Below, in pieces: positions 7,479-16,786 of a stretch of DNA of 64,000 nucleotides. The stretch is from JAMXLO01 sp963749575 (GTDB taxonomy: Bacteria > Pseudomonadota > Alphaproteobacteria > Acetobacterales > Acetobacteraceae), in contig CAVVNM010000014.1 of NCBI GenBank assembly GCA_963749575.1, forward strand, positions 1,116,001-1,180,000, written 5' to 3'. Position numbers and translations under genes: made by a program. The notes under the pieces are model-generated. The model was not told the DNA's origin. It was given only the letters and a program-made list of their open reading frames with translations, and searched no databases. The number at the start of each line of letters is the position of its first letter. Within the stretch, counting starts at the first letter, position 1.

Positions 7479-9182
7479 ATGTTGACGAGGCTGCAGGTAC
7501 GCAACTTCAAGTTGTTCGGGAACGCGGACATCGAGCTTGGTCCGGTAACAGTGCTTTGCGGTCCGAATAATTCTGGGAAGACAGCGGCGCTCCAGGCCAT
7601 AGCCCTTTGGCGCCTTGGCATACAGACTTGGCAGGCGGAGCGCGGCAAAGCCTCTACGGCACGAGAACGAGTCGGGGTTCCTATCAACCGGCGAGACCTC
7701 GTCTCGATCCCAGTCCCAGAAACAAGCCTGCTGTGGCACGGGTTACGCACGCGGGAGGGGTTTCGTCAGAATGGCAATACGGTAACGCGCAACCTTCGAA
7801 TCGACATTATTCTAAGCGGGACCGGTCCTGATGGCGCCTGGGAGTGCGGGATGGAGTTCGACTACCAGGGCCCGGAGGTAATCTATGTTCGGCCTTTGCG
7901 ACTATCTGAGCAACCTCGGTCCGGCCGGATGCCGGTGCCAGAGGAAGCTGGTGACGTACGCGTTGCTCTCCTCCCGGCAATGTCGGGTTTGGCTGCTGTC
8001 GAACCTAAGTGGGAGCCCGGGCGTGTCGAAGTTCTGATAGGTGAGGGACAGACCGCGCAAGTATTGCGCAATCTATGCCACCAGCTGTGGCAGCAACATC
8101 ATGATCTCTGGGACCAGCTCGTGCAACGCATGAGGCAATTGTTTGGTGTAACGCTCATGCCGCCGCAAAGCGTGGTCGCGCGTGGCGAGATTACCATGGC
8201 CTACGAGCAGAACGGTGCCGACTTAGACCTATCATCGGCTGGGCGAGGTCAGCAGCAAGTCCTACTCTTACTGGCCTATGTTCTAGCTAACCCAAGAACA
8301 ACTCTACTGCTAGACGAACCGGATGCCCATTTGGAAGTCGTCCGCCAGCGAGAGACCTATAATTTGCTGAGCGACCTCGCGCAGCAGTACGGCAGTCAGA
8401 TTATTGCCGCCAGCCATTCGGAGGTCGTCTTGGAGGAGGCGGCTCGCAAGGACACTCTTGTCGCCTTTGTTGGCAGGCCGCACCGCATTGACGATCGTGG
8501 CGCCCAAGTCAGAAAGTGGCTCGCGGAATACCCGATCGATCATCTGTATCAGGCAGAACTGCAAGGATGGGTGTTGTACCTTGAGGGGTCCACCGATCTG
8601 GCCGTTCTCCTTGCGTTCGCGGAGAGCATGAACCACGCCGCGCGGGGCGCGCTCGAGCGTCCTTTTGTCATTTACGTCGCTAACGACCCGAGTAAGGTCC
8701 AGCGGCACTTCTATGCGCTCCGGGAAGCAAAACCCGATGTGATCGGCTTAGCGCTGTTCGATAGACTGGATCGGACACCGCGGGACCTGGGTGCAGAGAC
8801 GCTAATGTGGTCGCGGCGGGAGATTGAGAACTATCTAATGCGAAGGGACGTGCTGGAGGCATGGGCGACGGGCGACCAAGCAGATGATCTATTCGCGCAA
8901 ATGCGACTGAGCGCCATGCGTGACGCGATAGTTCAGATTGAGACCGCCCAACGCACCCTGGGGAAGGACATCTGGTCCCCTGATATCAAGGCCACAGATG
9001 AGGTCCTCGATCCGATTTTCCGCCGCTACTTCGAGCTTACCAAGCAACCCCTACGATTTCGGAAGGCGGACTACCACGGTTTGGTTCGTTTCGTACCAGC
9101 CGGCGAAGTTGACGCAGAGGTTGGCGCGAAGCTCGACAGGATTTACGCCGCGGCGCAACGCGCGCAACCACGCACAGGATGA
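7479..9182 (+). CDS. OLD-family-like AAA ATPase with C-terminal TOPRIM-like domain
   Basis: 567-residue ABC-class ATPase with Walker A GPNNSGKTAAL (about residue 29), signature-like LSSAGRGQQQVLLLLAYVL, Walker B TTLLLDEPD and the H-loop IIAASHSE. The C-terminal part has a probable TOPRIM nuclease motif set: glutamate in YLEGSTDLAVL and acidic ALFDRLDR, followed by RREIENYL. This matches OLD-like nucleases (P2 Old, GajA relatives), which often act in phage defence. It uses more TTA, CTA and AT-ending codons than its neighbours, suggesting transfer. No UvrD-like, reverse transcriptase or other partner gene is adjacent, so it resembles the single-gene class. Function is inferred only from domains. 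Confidence 0.8.
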   Translation: MLTRLQVRNFKLFGNADIELGPVTVLCGPNNSGKTAALQAIALWRLGIQTWQAERGKASTARERVGVPINRRDLVSIPVPETSLLWHGLRTREGFRQNGNTVTRNLRIDIILSGTGPDGAWECGMEFDYQGPEVIYVRPLRLSEQPRSGRMPVPEEAGDVRVALLPAMSGLAAVEPKWEPGRVEVLIGEGQTAQVLRNLCHQLWQQHHDLWDQLVQRMRQLFGVTLMPPQSVVARGEITMAYEQNGADLDLSSAGRGQQQVLLLLAYVLANPRTTLLLDEPDAHLEVVRQRETYNLLSDLAQQYGSQIIAASHSEVVLEEAARKDTLVAFVGRPHRIDDRGAQVRKWLAEYPIDHLYQAELQGWVLYLEGSTDLAVLLAFAESMNHAARGALERPFVIYVANDPSKVQRHFYALREAKPDVIGLALFDRLDRTPRDLGAETLMWSRREIENYLMRRDVLEAWATGDQADDLFAQMRLSAMRDAIVQIETAQRTLGKDIWSPDIKATDEVLDPIFRRYFELTKQPLRFRKADYHGLVRFVPAGEVDAEVGAKLDRIYAAAQRAQPRTG

Positions 9183-9294
9183 GGGTCACAGGCTGGTGAC
9201 ATGGGTTGACCCCTCCGTCCGCATGGTGTGGTTGGTCAGGCTTATTCAGCGTCTGCTAAATCGCATGGGTGTGCCTGGTGGGTGATCGACCTTT

Positions 9295-10978
9295 CTACAC
9301 CCTCGGCAGCATCACCACGAACCGAGCCCCCAGCACCCGGTTGCCGATCCCGCGCCGGTTCTCGGCGGAAATCCGCCCCCGCAGCGCCTCCACGATCTGC
9401 CGGCTGATCGAGAGCCCGAGCCCCGAGTGCTGGCCGAATTTTTCCCCCTTCGGCCGCTCGGAATAGAACCGGTCGAACACCTGCTCGAGATTCCCCTCGG
9501 GAATCCCCGGCCCGTCGTCCTCGACGCTGATCTCCGCCATGCCGCCCGCCTCCTGCGCGCTCACCGCGATCCGACCGCGCGGCGGGCTGAACGACTGCGC
9601 GTTGGCGATCAGGTTGCGCAATACCTGGACCAGCCGATCCTCCACCGCCCACACCATCAGGCTGGACGGCGCATTGACCACCAGCCGCGGGTCATTTTCG
9701 GAATCGCGCGTCGCCTCATCGAGCTCGCGCAGCGCATGCAGGATCGGCACCACATCGACCGGTTCGGCGGTCATGCGCGACAGCTCCGCATCGAGCCGCG
9801 AGGCATCGCTGACATCGCTGATCAGCCGGTCCAGCCGCGACACATCCTGCGCGATGATGGTCAGCAACTGTTTCTGCCGGTCCGGGTCCTCGATGCGGCG
9901 CAGTGTCTCGATCGCACTGCGGATCGAGGACAGCGGGTTCTTGATCTCGTGCGCCACGTCGGCAGCGAACTTCTCGATCGCGTCCATGCGCGCGAACAGT
10001 GCGTGCGCGGAATCCGACAGCGCGGTGGCCAGCGCCCCCACCTCGTCGCGCCGCGCCAGCAACGGTGCCGGCACGTTGCCAGCCCGTCCGTGTCCCTCGC
10101 GCATTTCCGCCGCGGCGCCGGCGAGGCGCAGGATCGGCCGCGCGATGGTCAGCGACAGGTACCACGACAGCAGCACCGTCAGACCCAGCGCCAGGCCGAA
10201 CAGCGCCAGGATGGATATGCGCACGACGAACAGACTGGTTTCCACCTCGCGCGCATCGCGGGTCAGCAGGATGATGCCGACCGTATGGCGATCGCGCTCC
10301 ACCGGCTCCGCCACCGTGACCAGCAACTGGTTGTCCTTGGTGCGCCGGATGTACGGCGGCATCTCGCGGCTTTGGCCGGAGCTGTTGAGCCGCAGCTCCT
10401 CCTTCACGTCCGGCTGCCACTCCAGTCCGCCCGCGCCCGGCGTCATGTCGACCACCAGCGGCGTCGGTGTCTCGTGCGGCAGCAGCGTCAGCACCTTGTC
10501 GTACACCCAGCCGATGGCGCCGACGACCGGCCCGTGCTCCACCGCCGGCGGCAGCGGCTCGGTGCTGACCGCGCCGCTCGGTCCCTCACGCACCCGGGAG
10601 TCGGCGATGACCGTGCCATCCGGCGCATACAGCTTGGCTTGCGCGCCGGGCGTCGGATCGGTCAGCCGGCGCAGCAGCGGGCGAGCGATGTCCGGCACCA
10701 GCTTCGGGATTGTCGGGATCGGTCATGCGCACCGCGCTTTCGCCCAGCGCGCCGGCATAGATGCGCGCCTGCTCGCGCAGCGCCGAAACCTCGGCCTCCA
10801 GCAGGCCGTTCTGGTATTGGTCGAGATACAGCAGCGCCGCCACCAGCAGTGCCAGCGGCAGCGCGTTCACCAGCAGGATGCGGCGCAGCAGCGGCGATAC
10901 CCAGCGCGCGCGGAACCGCTTCTGCTGCGGGGCAGCAAGTGGCGCGAGCGCGGAGAGTGTGCTGCCGCCGTCAGGCAT
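9295..10978 (-). pseudogene. chvG: Sensor histidine kinase ChvG, single frameshift
   Basis: Membrane sensor kinase of the ChvG/ExoS family, which controls acid/envelope stress responses through ChvI. The N-terminal part (from 10978) has the first membrane helix (ILLVNALPLALLVAALLYL). The rest lies in another frame: periplasmic domain, second helix (ISILALFGLALGLTVLLSWY), HAMP, H-box ADVAHEIKNPLSS, N-box VLRNLIANAQS and G-box GLGLSISRQIVEA. The reading frame changes near 10710 (TDPDNP then KLVPDIARPLL), consistent with one missing base. The rest is intact and full length, so this may be a sequence error. It follows chvI with a 9-base gap. Confidence 0.85.
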
Positions 10979-10987
10979 GGCGGCCGG

Positions 10988-11689
10988 TCAGTGCTCCTTG
11001 TAGCGATAGCCGATGCCGTACAGCGTCTCGATGTGGTCGAAGTCATCGTCGCCGGTGCGGAACTTCTTGCGGATGCGCTTGATGTGGCTGTCGATGGTGC
11101 GGTCATCGACGTAGATGTTCTCGCCGTAGGCCGCGTCGATCAGCTGGTCGCGGCTCTTGACCATGCCGGGCCGCGCCGCCAGCGCCTTCACCAGCAGGAA
11201 TTCGGTGACGGTGAGCTGGATGTCCTGGCCATGCCAGATGCACTGGTGCTTGGTCTCGTCCAGCGTCAGTTCGCCGCGCACCATCACGCCGCCGGGGGCT
11301 GCGCCGGACCCTTCTGCGCGGCTGGCCTCGTTGCGCCGCAGCAGGGCGCGGATGCGCTCGATCAGCAGGCGCTGCGAGAACGGCTTGGTGATGTAGTCGT
11401 CGGCGCCAAGCCGCAGGCCCATCAGTTCATCGACCTCCTCGTCCTTGGAGGTGAGGAAGATCACCGGCATGGAACTGCGCTGGCGCAGCCGCTGCAGCAG
11501 CTCCATGCCGTCCATCCGCGGCATCTTGATGTCGAGCACGGCAAGATCGACCGGACGGGCGTTCAGGCCCTGGAGGGCGCTTTCGCCGTCGGTGTAGGTG
11601 CGGACCTGGAAGCCCTCCTGCTCCAGCGTCATCTGGATACTGGTCAGGATGTTCCGGTCGTCGTCGACCAGGGCGATGGTCTGCTTCAT
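10988..11689 (-). CDS. chvI: Response regulator ChvI
   Basis: 233-residue OmpR/PhoB-type regulator. The receiver domain (1-120) has the acidic pair DDD near residue 9, phospho-acceptor aspartate in LAVLDIKMPRMDG and lysine in DDYITKPFS. The winged-helix DNA-binding domain ends TIDSHIKRIRKKF...ETLYGIGYRYKEH. Opening ALVDDDRNILTS is typical of ChvI. It is the cognate partner of chvG immediately downstream on the same strand. The pair likely responds to acid or envelope signals, as in Agrobacterium and Caulobacter. Confidence 0.95.
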   Translation of the reverse strand: MKQTIALVDDDRNILTSIQMTLEQEGFQVRTYTDGESALQGLNARPVDLAVLDIKMPRMDGMELLQRLRQRSSMPVIFLTSKDEEVDELMGLRLGADDYITKPFSQRLLIERIRALLRRNEASRAEGSGAAPGGVMVRGELTLDETKHQCIWHGQDIQLTVTEFLLVKALAARPGMVKSRDQLIDAAYGENIYVDDRTIDSHIKRIRKKFRTGDDDFDHIETLYGIGYRYKEH

Positions 11690-11793
11690 CGGGGTATCCT
11701 TCGGGAGTAGCGGTCATGGCCAGGCTCCGTCGTTCCATTGCGGCGATCCTGGCAGCAGATTGTGGCGCATTGCGGACGGGAGGTGAACAGATC

Positions 11794-12598
11794 ATGGCGG
11801 CGGCCGAACTTTTCCAGCCCCGCCGCTTTCGTTCCGCGGCCCAGCACTACCTGGCCGGCCGACCGGCCTATGCGCCCCGGCTGATCTCGTCGCGTGGCGG
11901 AATTCACCGGCCTGGCGCCGGATCAACGGGTACTGGACCTCGGGTGCGGGCCGGGGATGCTGGCCGGGGCGTTTGCGCCGCTCGCGGGCGAGGTGCTTGC
12001 CGTGGACCCCGAGCCGGAGATGCTGCGCATCGCCGAGGCGGAGTTCGGCGGGACTGGGCGCATCCGCTTTGTCCGCGGCAGCTCGTTCGACCTGTCGCCG
12101 GCGCTCGGGCAATTTCACCTGGTGACGATGGGACGCTCGTTCCAATGGATGGACCGGGTCGAGACACTGCGGCGGCTGGACGGGATGATCGAGCCCGGCG
12201 GTGCGGTGGCGCTTTTCAACAGCGGGCACCGCGATGCTCCCGGCACCGAGTGGATTCCGGCGTATCGGGAGCTGGTGCGCCGCTACGCCGACGACGACCG
12301 GATCCACGTGAGGCGCCGCTCCGGCACCTGGGTGGGCCACGAGGCGATCCTGCTTGGCTCTGCCTTCGGTTTGCTGGACGAGATCGCGGTCATCGAGCAG
12401 CGCGCTGTCTCGGTGGCGCAGCTCGTGCATCGGGCGCTGTCGCGCTCCAGCACGGCACCAAACCGGCTCGGCGACGCCGCCCCCAGGCTTGCGGCGGAGA
12501 TCGAGGCATTGCTGCAGCCGATGGCGACCGGCGGCACGCTGACCGAGGTGATCGCGACCAGCGCAGTGATTGCGCGCCGTCCGGGAGCGGAAGCGTGA
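11794..12598 (+). pseudogene. Class I SAM-dependent methyltransferase, single frameshift
   Basis: Small-molecule methyltransferase (methyltransferase 11/25 type). It starts MAAAELFQPRRFRSAAQHYL with a GGGAGGTGAAC site upstream. The frame shifts near 11898, where one extra base separates YAPRLIS from RVAEFTGLAPDQRVLDLG. The SAM-binding motif LDLGCGPGMLAG follows. The C-terminal body is intact to 12598. The stop overlaps the GTG of the PPOX gene (GTGA), so the two were coupled. The substrate is unknown. Its position just upstream of the F420 genes may be meaningful or incidental. Confidence 0.75.
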
Positions 12599-13290
12599 GC
12601 GATCCCTCGCCCGCCTTGGAAGCGCGCAAGCTGTTGCGTGCCGCCCGCGTCGGCACCCTGGCCAGCGTGGCGGATGGTCAGCCATTCGCCTCCCTGGTCA
12701 CGCCCGCCTGCTCCGCAGATCTGTCGCTTCTGCTGTTGCTCTCCGATCTATCCGAACACACGCGGCATCTCCGCGCCGAACCGCGCTGTTCGGTGCTGGT
12801 GGCGGGGCCGGCTGAGGACACCAACCCGCAGACCGCGCCGCGCGCCACGATCACCGGACTGGCGGAACGGCTCGCCGATGCGGCGCTGAAGGCGCGCTAT
12901 CTTGCGGTGCATCCCTATGCGGCGCAGTACGCCGACTTCGGCGACTTCGCGCTGTGGCGGATCCCGCCGTTGGGCGGGCTATACGTCGGCGGCTTCGCCC
13001 GCGCCGCCCGGCTGCGTGCCGCCGATCTGGCTCCGGAACCCGCCGCCGTCGCTGCCATCGAAGCGGCGGCGGCGGGGATCATCGCGCATTGCAACGTCGA
13101 TCACCCGGACGCCTTGGTGGCGATCGCCGGGGAGCCTGGCGACTGGCGGATGGCCACCGTCGATGTCGATGGCTGCGACCTGGCATTGGGCGAGCGCGTC
13201 ATCCGCATCCACTGGTCGGCCCCGGTGGCCGACGCGAATGGCGTGCGCCGCGAACTGATCCGACTGGCACGCGAGGCCAGAGCCGGTTGA
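12595..13290 (+). CDS. PPOX-fold / DUF2470 protein (HugZ-like)
   Basis: 231-residue protein with an N-terminal split-barrel flavin-binding domain of the pyridoxamine-5-phosphate-oxidase family (ARVGTLASVADGQPFASLVT, residues 18-37) and a C-terminal DUF2470 domain (residues 145-225, HCNVDHPDALVAIAG). Relatives include HugZ-type haem-utilisation proteins; the same barrel superfamily also contains F420-dependent reductases. The GTG start overlaps the methyltransferase stop. It ends 50 bases before fgd. Haem- versus F420-related activity cannot be decided from sequence alone. Confidence 0.8.
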   Translation: MSDPSPALEARKLLRAARVGTLASVADGQPFASLVTPACSADLSLLLLLSDLSEHTRHLRAEPRCSVLVAGPAEDTNPQTAPRATITGLAERLADAALKARYLAVHPYAAQYADFGDFALWRIPPLGGLYVGGFARAARLRAADLAPEPAAVAAIEAAAAGIIAHCNVDHPDALVAIAGEPGDWRMATVDVDGCDLALGERVIRIHWSAPVADANGVRRELIRLAREARAG

Positions 13291-13340
13291 TGGCCCCCAC
13301 CGCGCGGCTGTAGCGTGCGCGCGACAACAGGAGACGCGTC

Positions 13341-14345
13341 GTGCTCAAGCTGGGATACAAGGCCTCGGCCGAACAGTTCGCTCCGTCCAAGCTGCTGGCG
13401 TTCTCGGTGCTGGCCGAGCAGGTCGGCTTCGACTCGGTGTTCGTCAGCGACCACTTCCAGCCCTGGAACCATACCGACGGCCACGCGCCCAACGCGCTGG
13501 TGTGGCTCGGCGCCCTGGGCGCATCGACGCAGCGCGTGATGATGGGGACCTCCGTGCTGACGCCGACCTTCCGTTACCACCCATCGGTGGTGGCGCAGGC
13601 GTTCGGCACGCTGGGCGCGATGTTCCCGGGGCGGGTGGTGCTTGGCGTCGGCACCGGCGAGGGGCTGAACGAGGTGCCGTCCACCGGCATGGCGTGGCCG
13701 GAGACCAAGGAGCGCTTCGCCCGACTGCGCGAGGCCAACCAGTTGATCCGCAAGCTGTGGACCGAGGATCGCCTCAGCTTCGAGGGCCAGTTCTATCGCA
13801 CCGACAAGGCGACGATCTACGACAAGCCCGCCAAGCCGGTGCCGATCTACGTTGCGGCGGCGGGACCACAGGTGGCGAAGTATGCCGGCCGCTCCGCGCA
13901 GGGCTTCATTTGCACCTCGGGCAAGGCGTGGAAGCTCTACACCGAGACGCTGCTGCCGAATGTCGAGGAGGGGCTGAAGCTGGCGTCCAATCCTCCCGCG
14001 GACTACGACCGGATGATCGAGATGAAGGTGTCGTTCGACACCGACCGCGAGCGCGCGATGCAGGACACCCGGCATTGGGCGGCGCTGGCGCTCACGCCCG
14101 AGGAGAAGGTGTCGGTCGAGGATCCGATCGAGATGGAGAAGCTGGCCGCCGCGCTGCCGGTGGAACGGGCGGCGAGCCGCTGGATCGTCTCGTCTGACCC
14201 GGACGAGCACATCGAAAAGATCCGCCCGTACGTCGAGATGGGGTTCCGGCATCTGGTGTTCCATGCGCCTGGGCCGGACCAGGAGCGGTTCCTGCGGCTC
14301 TACAGCGAGCAGGTGCTGCCGAAGCTGCGGCGGCGGTTCGACTAG
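13341..14345 (+). CDS. fgd: F420-dependent glucose-6-phosphate dehydrogenase
   Basis: 334-residue luciferase-like TIM-barrel enzyme that oxidises glucose 6-phosphate to 6-phosphogluconolactone while reducing F420. The match to mycobacterial FGD1 is strong from the first residues (LKLGYKASAEQFAP). From memory of FGD1 numbering, the active-site residues are present with an offset of two: Glu11, Asp37-His38, Trp42 and Glu107 in GVGTGEGLNE. The phosphate-binding lysines sit in FICTSGK and SVEDPIEMEK, and the arginine in RWIV. GTG start with AGGAG upstream. cofE follows after 81 bases containing a hairpin repeat. This is the expected source of F420H2 for the nearby LLM reductases. Confidence 0.93.
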   Translation: MLKLGYKASAEQFAPSKLLAFSVLAEQVGFDSVFVSDHFQPWNHTDGHAPNALVWLGALGASTQRVMMGTSVLTPTFRYHPSVVAQAFGTLGAMFPGRVVLGVGTGEGLNEVPSTGMAWPETKERFARLREANQLIRKLWTEDRLSFEGQFYRTDKATIYDKPAKPVPIYVAAAGPQVAKYAGRSAQGFICTSGKAWKLYTETLLPNVEEGLKLASNPPADYDRMIEMKVSFDTDRERAMQDTRHWAALALTPEEKVSVEDPIEMEKLAAALPVERAASRWIVSSDPDEHIEKIRPYVEMGFRHLVFHAPGPDQERFLRLYSEQVLPKLRRRFD

Positions 14346-14348
14346 GCT

Positions 14349-14414
14349 GTCATTGCCCGCGAAGCGAAGCAATCTCCATCGCGGTGGGGATTGCTTCGCC
14401 TCGCGCGCAATGAC
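14349..14414. repeat. Intergenic palindromic repeat, copy A
   Basis: Large inverted repeat between fgd and cofE: GTCATTGC...GAAGCGAAGCAATC on the left and GATTGCTTCGC...GCAATGAC on the right. It would form a long hairpin in RNA. Related copies are at 24380-24472 and 31201-31282. It belongs to a family of GTCATTGCGAGGAGCG-type intergenic repeats found in many genomes. It could act as an RNA-processing or attenuation site between fgd and cofE. Confidence 0.8.
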
Positions 14415-14426
14415 AATGGTACCGAC

Positions 14427-15188
14427 ATGAGTTCCACACTCGAGCTTGTGGCACTGTCCGGCATCCCGATGATACGCGAGGGTGACGACCTCGCCGCGCT
14501 GATCGTTGCCGCGCTGGCTCGCAGCGAACTGCACAGCGGTGACGTCGTCGTGGTGGCGCAGAAGATCGTGTCGAAGGCCGAAGGCCGCACCGTCGATCTT
14601 GCCACTGTCGTCGCGTCCCCCGAGGCGGAGAAACTGGCGGCCGAGGTCGGCAAGGACCCGCGTCTGGTCGAGGTGATCCTGGCGGAGTCCACCCGCGTTG
14701 TGCGCTCGCGGCCGAACCTGATCATCGTGCAGCACCGGCTGGGCTTCGTCATGGCGAACGCCGGCGTTGATCAGTCCAATGTGGCGCCGGCCGATGGCGT
14801 CCACCGCGTGCTGCTGCTGCCGCGCGATCCCGATGCCTCGGCCGAAGCCCTGCGCGCGAAGCTGCAACGGCACTACGGGGTTTCGATCGGCGTGATCATC
14901 AGCGACAGTTTCGGCCGCGCCTGGCGCCGTGGCACCTGTGGCATCGCGATCGGCGCCGCCGGGCTGCCCAGCCTGATCGACCTGCGCGGCCAGCCCGACC
15001 TGTTCGGCCGCACCCTCGAGGTCAGCATCATCGGCTTTGCCGACGAGATCGCTGCCGCCGCGTCCTTGCTGCAAGGCCAGGCGGCGGAGGCGCAGCCCGT
15101 GGTGCTGGTGCGCGGCCTGAACTGGTCGGCGCCGATCGCGCCGGCCGCGGACCTGGTCCGCCCATTGGAGGAGGACCTGTTCCGGTGA
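14427..15188 (+). CDS. cofE: Coenzyme F420-0:L-glutamate ligase CofE
   Basis: 253-residue enzyme that adds the L-glutamate tail to F420-0 with GTP. Family motifs are VVVAQKIVSKAEGR (about residues 40-53) and ISDSFGRAWRRGTCGIAIG (about 155-173). It is the stand-alone form; mycobacterial FbiB carries an additional C-terminal nitroreductase-like domain that reduces dehydro-F420-0, and that domain is absent here. The ATG at 14427 follows the hairpin repeat. The stop overlaps the cofD start (GTGA), so cofE-cofD-cofC are translationally coupled. Confidence 0.95.
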   Translation: MSSTLELVALSGIPMIREGDDLAALIVAALARSELHSGDVVVVAQKIVSKAEGRTVDLATVVASPEAEKLAAEVGKDPRLVEVILAESTRVVRSRPNLIIVQHRLGFVMANAGVDQSNVAPADGVHRVLLLPRDPDASAEALRAKLQRHYGVSIGVIISDSFGRAWRRGTCGIAIGAAGLPSLIDLRGQPDLFGRTLEVSIIGFADEIAAAASLLQGQAAEAQPVVLVRGLNWSAPIAPAADLVRPLEEDLFR

Positions 15189-16120
15189 CCGTGGTCGCAC
15201 TTTCCGGCGGTGTCGGCGGCGCCAAGCTGGCGCTCGGTCTCAGCCGCGTGCTGCCGGCCGAGGAATTGCTGGTGGTCTGCAACACCGGCGATGATTTCGA
15301 GCATCTCGGTCTGAGCATCTCGCCCGATATCGACACGGTGATGTACACGCTGGCCGGGGTGGCGAACCGCGAACTTGGCTGGGGGCGCGGCGACGAGACC
15401 TGGTCGTTCATCGAGACGCTCGGCACGCTTGGCGGTGAGACCTGGTTCCGTCTCGGCGACCGCGATCTCGCCGTGCACATCGAGCGCACGCGCCGGCTGC
15501 GCGCGGGCGAGACGCTGTCGGCGATCACCGCGGACCTGTGCGCGCGCCTTGGCGTCGGCCCGCGCGTGCTGCCGATGAGCGACGATCCGGTGCGCACGCG
15601 GGTGCGCACGGACGAGGGCTGGATCGACTTCCAGGAGTATTTCGTGCGCCGGCGCTGCGAGCCTGCGGTGCATGAACTGGCTTTCCATGGCGCCACGACG
15701 GCGCGTGCGCAGCCCGAATTCCTGGCGGCGCTGGCCGATCCGCGATTGCAGGCGGTGGTGATCTGCCCGTCCAATCCATTCATCAGCATCGAGCCGATCC
15801 TTGCGGTGCCCGGCGTGCGGGCCGCGCTGACCGATTGCGCGGCGCCGGTGATCGCGGTGTCGCCGCTGATCGGCGGGCGCGCGATCAAGGGCCCGACGGC
15901 GAAGATGATGGCGGAACTGGGCATGACTCCCAGCGCCGGCGGCGTGGCGCGCCGCTACGACGAACTGATCGACGGCTATGTCTGCGATTTCGCCGACATG
16001 GACCAGGTGGCCGGCATCAGCGCCAGGGTCACACTGGCGCAGACGCTGATGACCACGCTGGACGATCGCGAGGCACTGGCGCGCACCGTCCTCGGCGCGG
16101 CCCGCGTGCTGCGACGATGA
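15185..16120 (+). CDS. cofD: 2-phospho-L-lactate transferase CofD
   Basis: 311-residue enzyme that transfers the phospholactyl (or phosphoenolpyruvyl) group from its guanosine adduct to F0, giving F420-0 or dehydro-F420-0. Motifs are the N-terminal glycine loop LSGGVGGAKLALGL, the family core NTGDDFEHLGLSISPDIDTV, CPSNPFISIEPILAVPG and VSPLIGGRAIKGPTAKMM. Length is normal. GTG start overlaps the cofE stop, and the stop overlaps the cofC ATG (ATGA), so the three genes form one tight unit. Confidence 0.96.
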   Translation: MTVVALSGGVGGAKLALGLSRVLPAEELLVVCNTGDDFEHLGLSISPDIDTVMYTLAGVANRELGWGRGDETWSFIETLGTLGGETWFRLGDRDLAVHIERTRRLRAGETLSAITADLCARLGVGPRVLPMSDDPVRTRVRTDEGWIDFQEYFVRRRCEPAVHELAFHGATTARAQPEFLAALADPRLQAVVICPSNPFISIEPILAVPGVRAALTDCAAPVIAVSPLIGGRAIKGPTAKMMAELGMTPSAGGVARRYDELIDGYVCDFADMDQVAGISARVTLAQTLMTTLDDREALARTVLGAARVLRR

Positions 16121-16776
16121 CCTCCGACGTCTGGGCGGCGGTGCCGGTGAAGGAATTTGCCGGCGCCAAACAGCGGCTTGCGCCATTGCTGACGCCGGCG
16201 CAGCGGCAGGCGTTGGCGGCGGCCATGGTCGAGGACGTGCTGGCGGTGCTCGCGGATGCGCCGCTTGCCGGGGTGATGGTGAATACGGTCGATCCGATCG
16301 CCGCCGAGTTGGCGCGTCGCTATGGCGCCCGCGTCGTCACCGACGGCGCGCGCGATGGCCACACCGGAGCGGTTGCCGCCATGGCGCGTATCCTGGCCGC
16401 CGAAGGGCGGCAGGCGATGCTGACCGTGCCGGGCGATATCCCGCGCGTGACGGCAACCGAAATCGCGGCGATCATCGAGGCGCGGCGGCCGGCGCCATCG
16501 CTCACCATCGTGCCCGCGCATGACGGACGCGGTTCGAATGCGGTGCTGTGCTCGCCGCCCCTGGTGATGCCGCTGCGCTTCGGCGACGACAGTTTCCTGC
16601 CGCATCTGGCCGCGGCGCGGGCGGCCGGCATCGAGCCGATGATCGTGAAGCTTCCCGGCATCGGGCTGGACATCGACCAGCCAGGGGACGTTGAGGCGTT
16701 GCTCCGCGCCGAGCCTCGGATGACAACGCGGGCGGCAAGGCTATTGGAGGCGCACGCCACGTCGGCGGCACGCTGA
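16117..16776 (+). CDS. cofC: Phospholactate/PEP/3PG guanylyltransferase CofC
   Basis: 219-residue nucleotidyltransferase that activates the three-carbon acid for CofD using GTP. Visible features are the N-terminal AAVPVKEFAGAKQRLAPLL, the metal-site region MLTVPGDIPRV and the late PAHDGRGSNAVL segment. Homologues differ in using 2-phospholactate, phosphoenolpyruvate or 3-phosphoglycerate (the last gives 3PG-F420 in Paraburkholderia). Which one applies here cannot be read reliably by eye. It is the last gene of the fgd-cofEDC run; an accessory island follows. Confidence 0.92.
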   Translation: MTSDVWAAVPVKEFAGAKQRLAPLLTPAQRQALAAAMVEDVLAVLADAPLAGVMVNTVDPIAAELARRYGARVVTDGARDGHTGAVAAMARILAAEGRQAMLTVPGDIPRVTATEIAAIIEARRPAPSLTIVPAHDGRGSNAVLCSPPLVMPLRFGDDSFLPHLAAARAAGIEPMIVKLPGIGLDIDQPGDVEALLRAEPRMTTRAARLLEAHATSAAR

Positions 16777-16786
16777 TCCAGCCTGC

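Noticed and set aside
7479..9182. Gabija (GajAB) defence system
   Set aside because: The ATPase is GajA-like, but no UvrD-type helicase gene (GajB) lies on either side.
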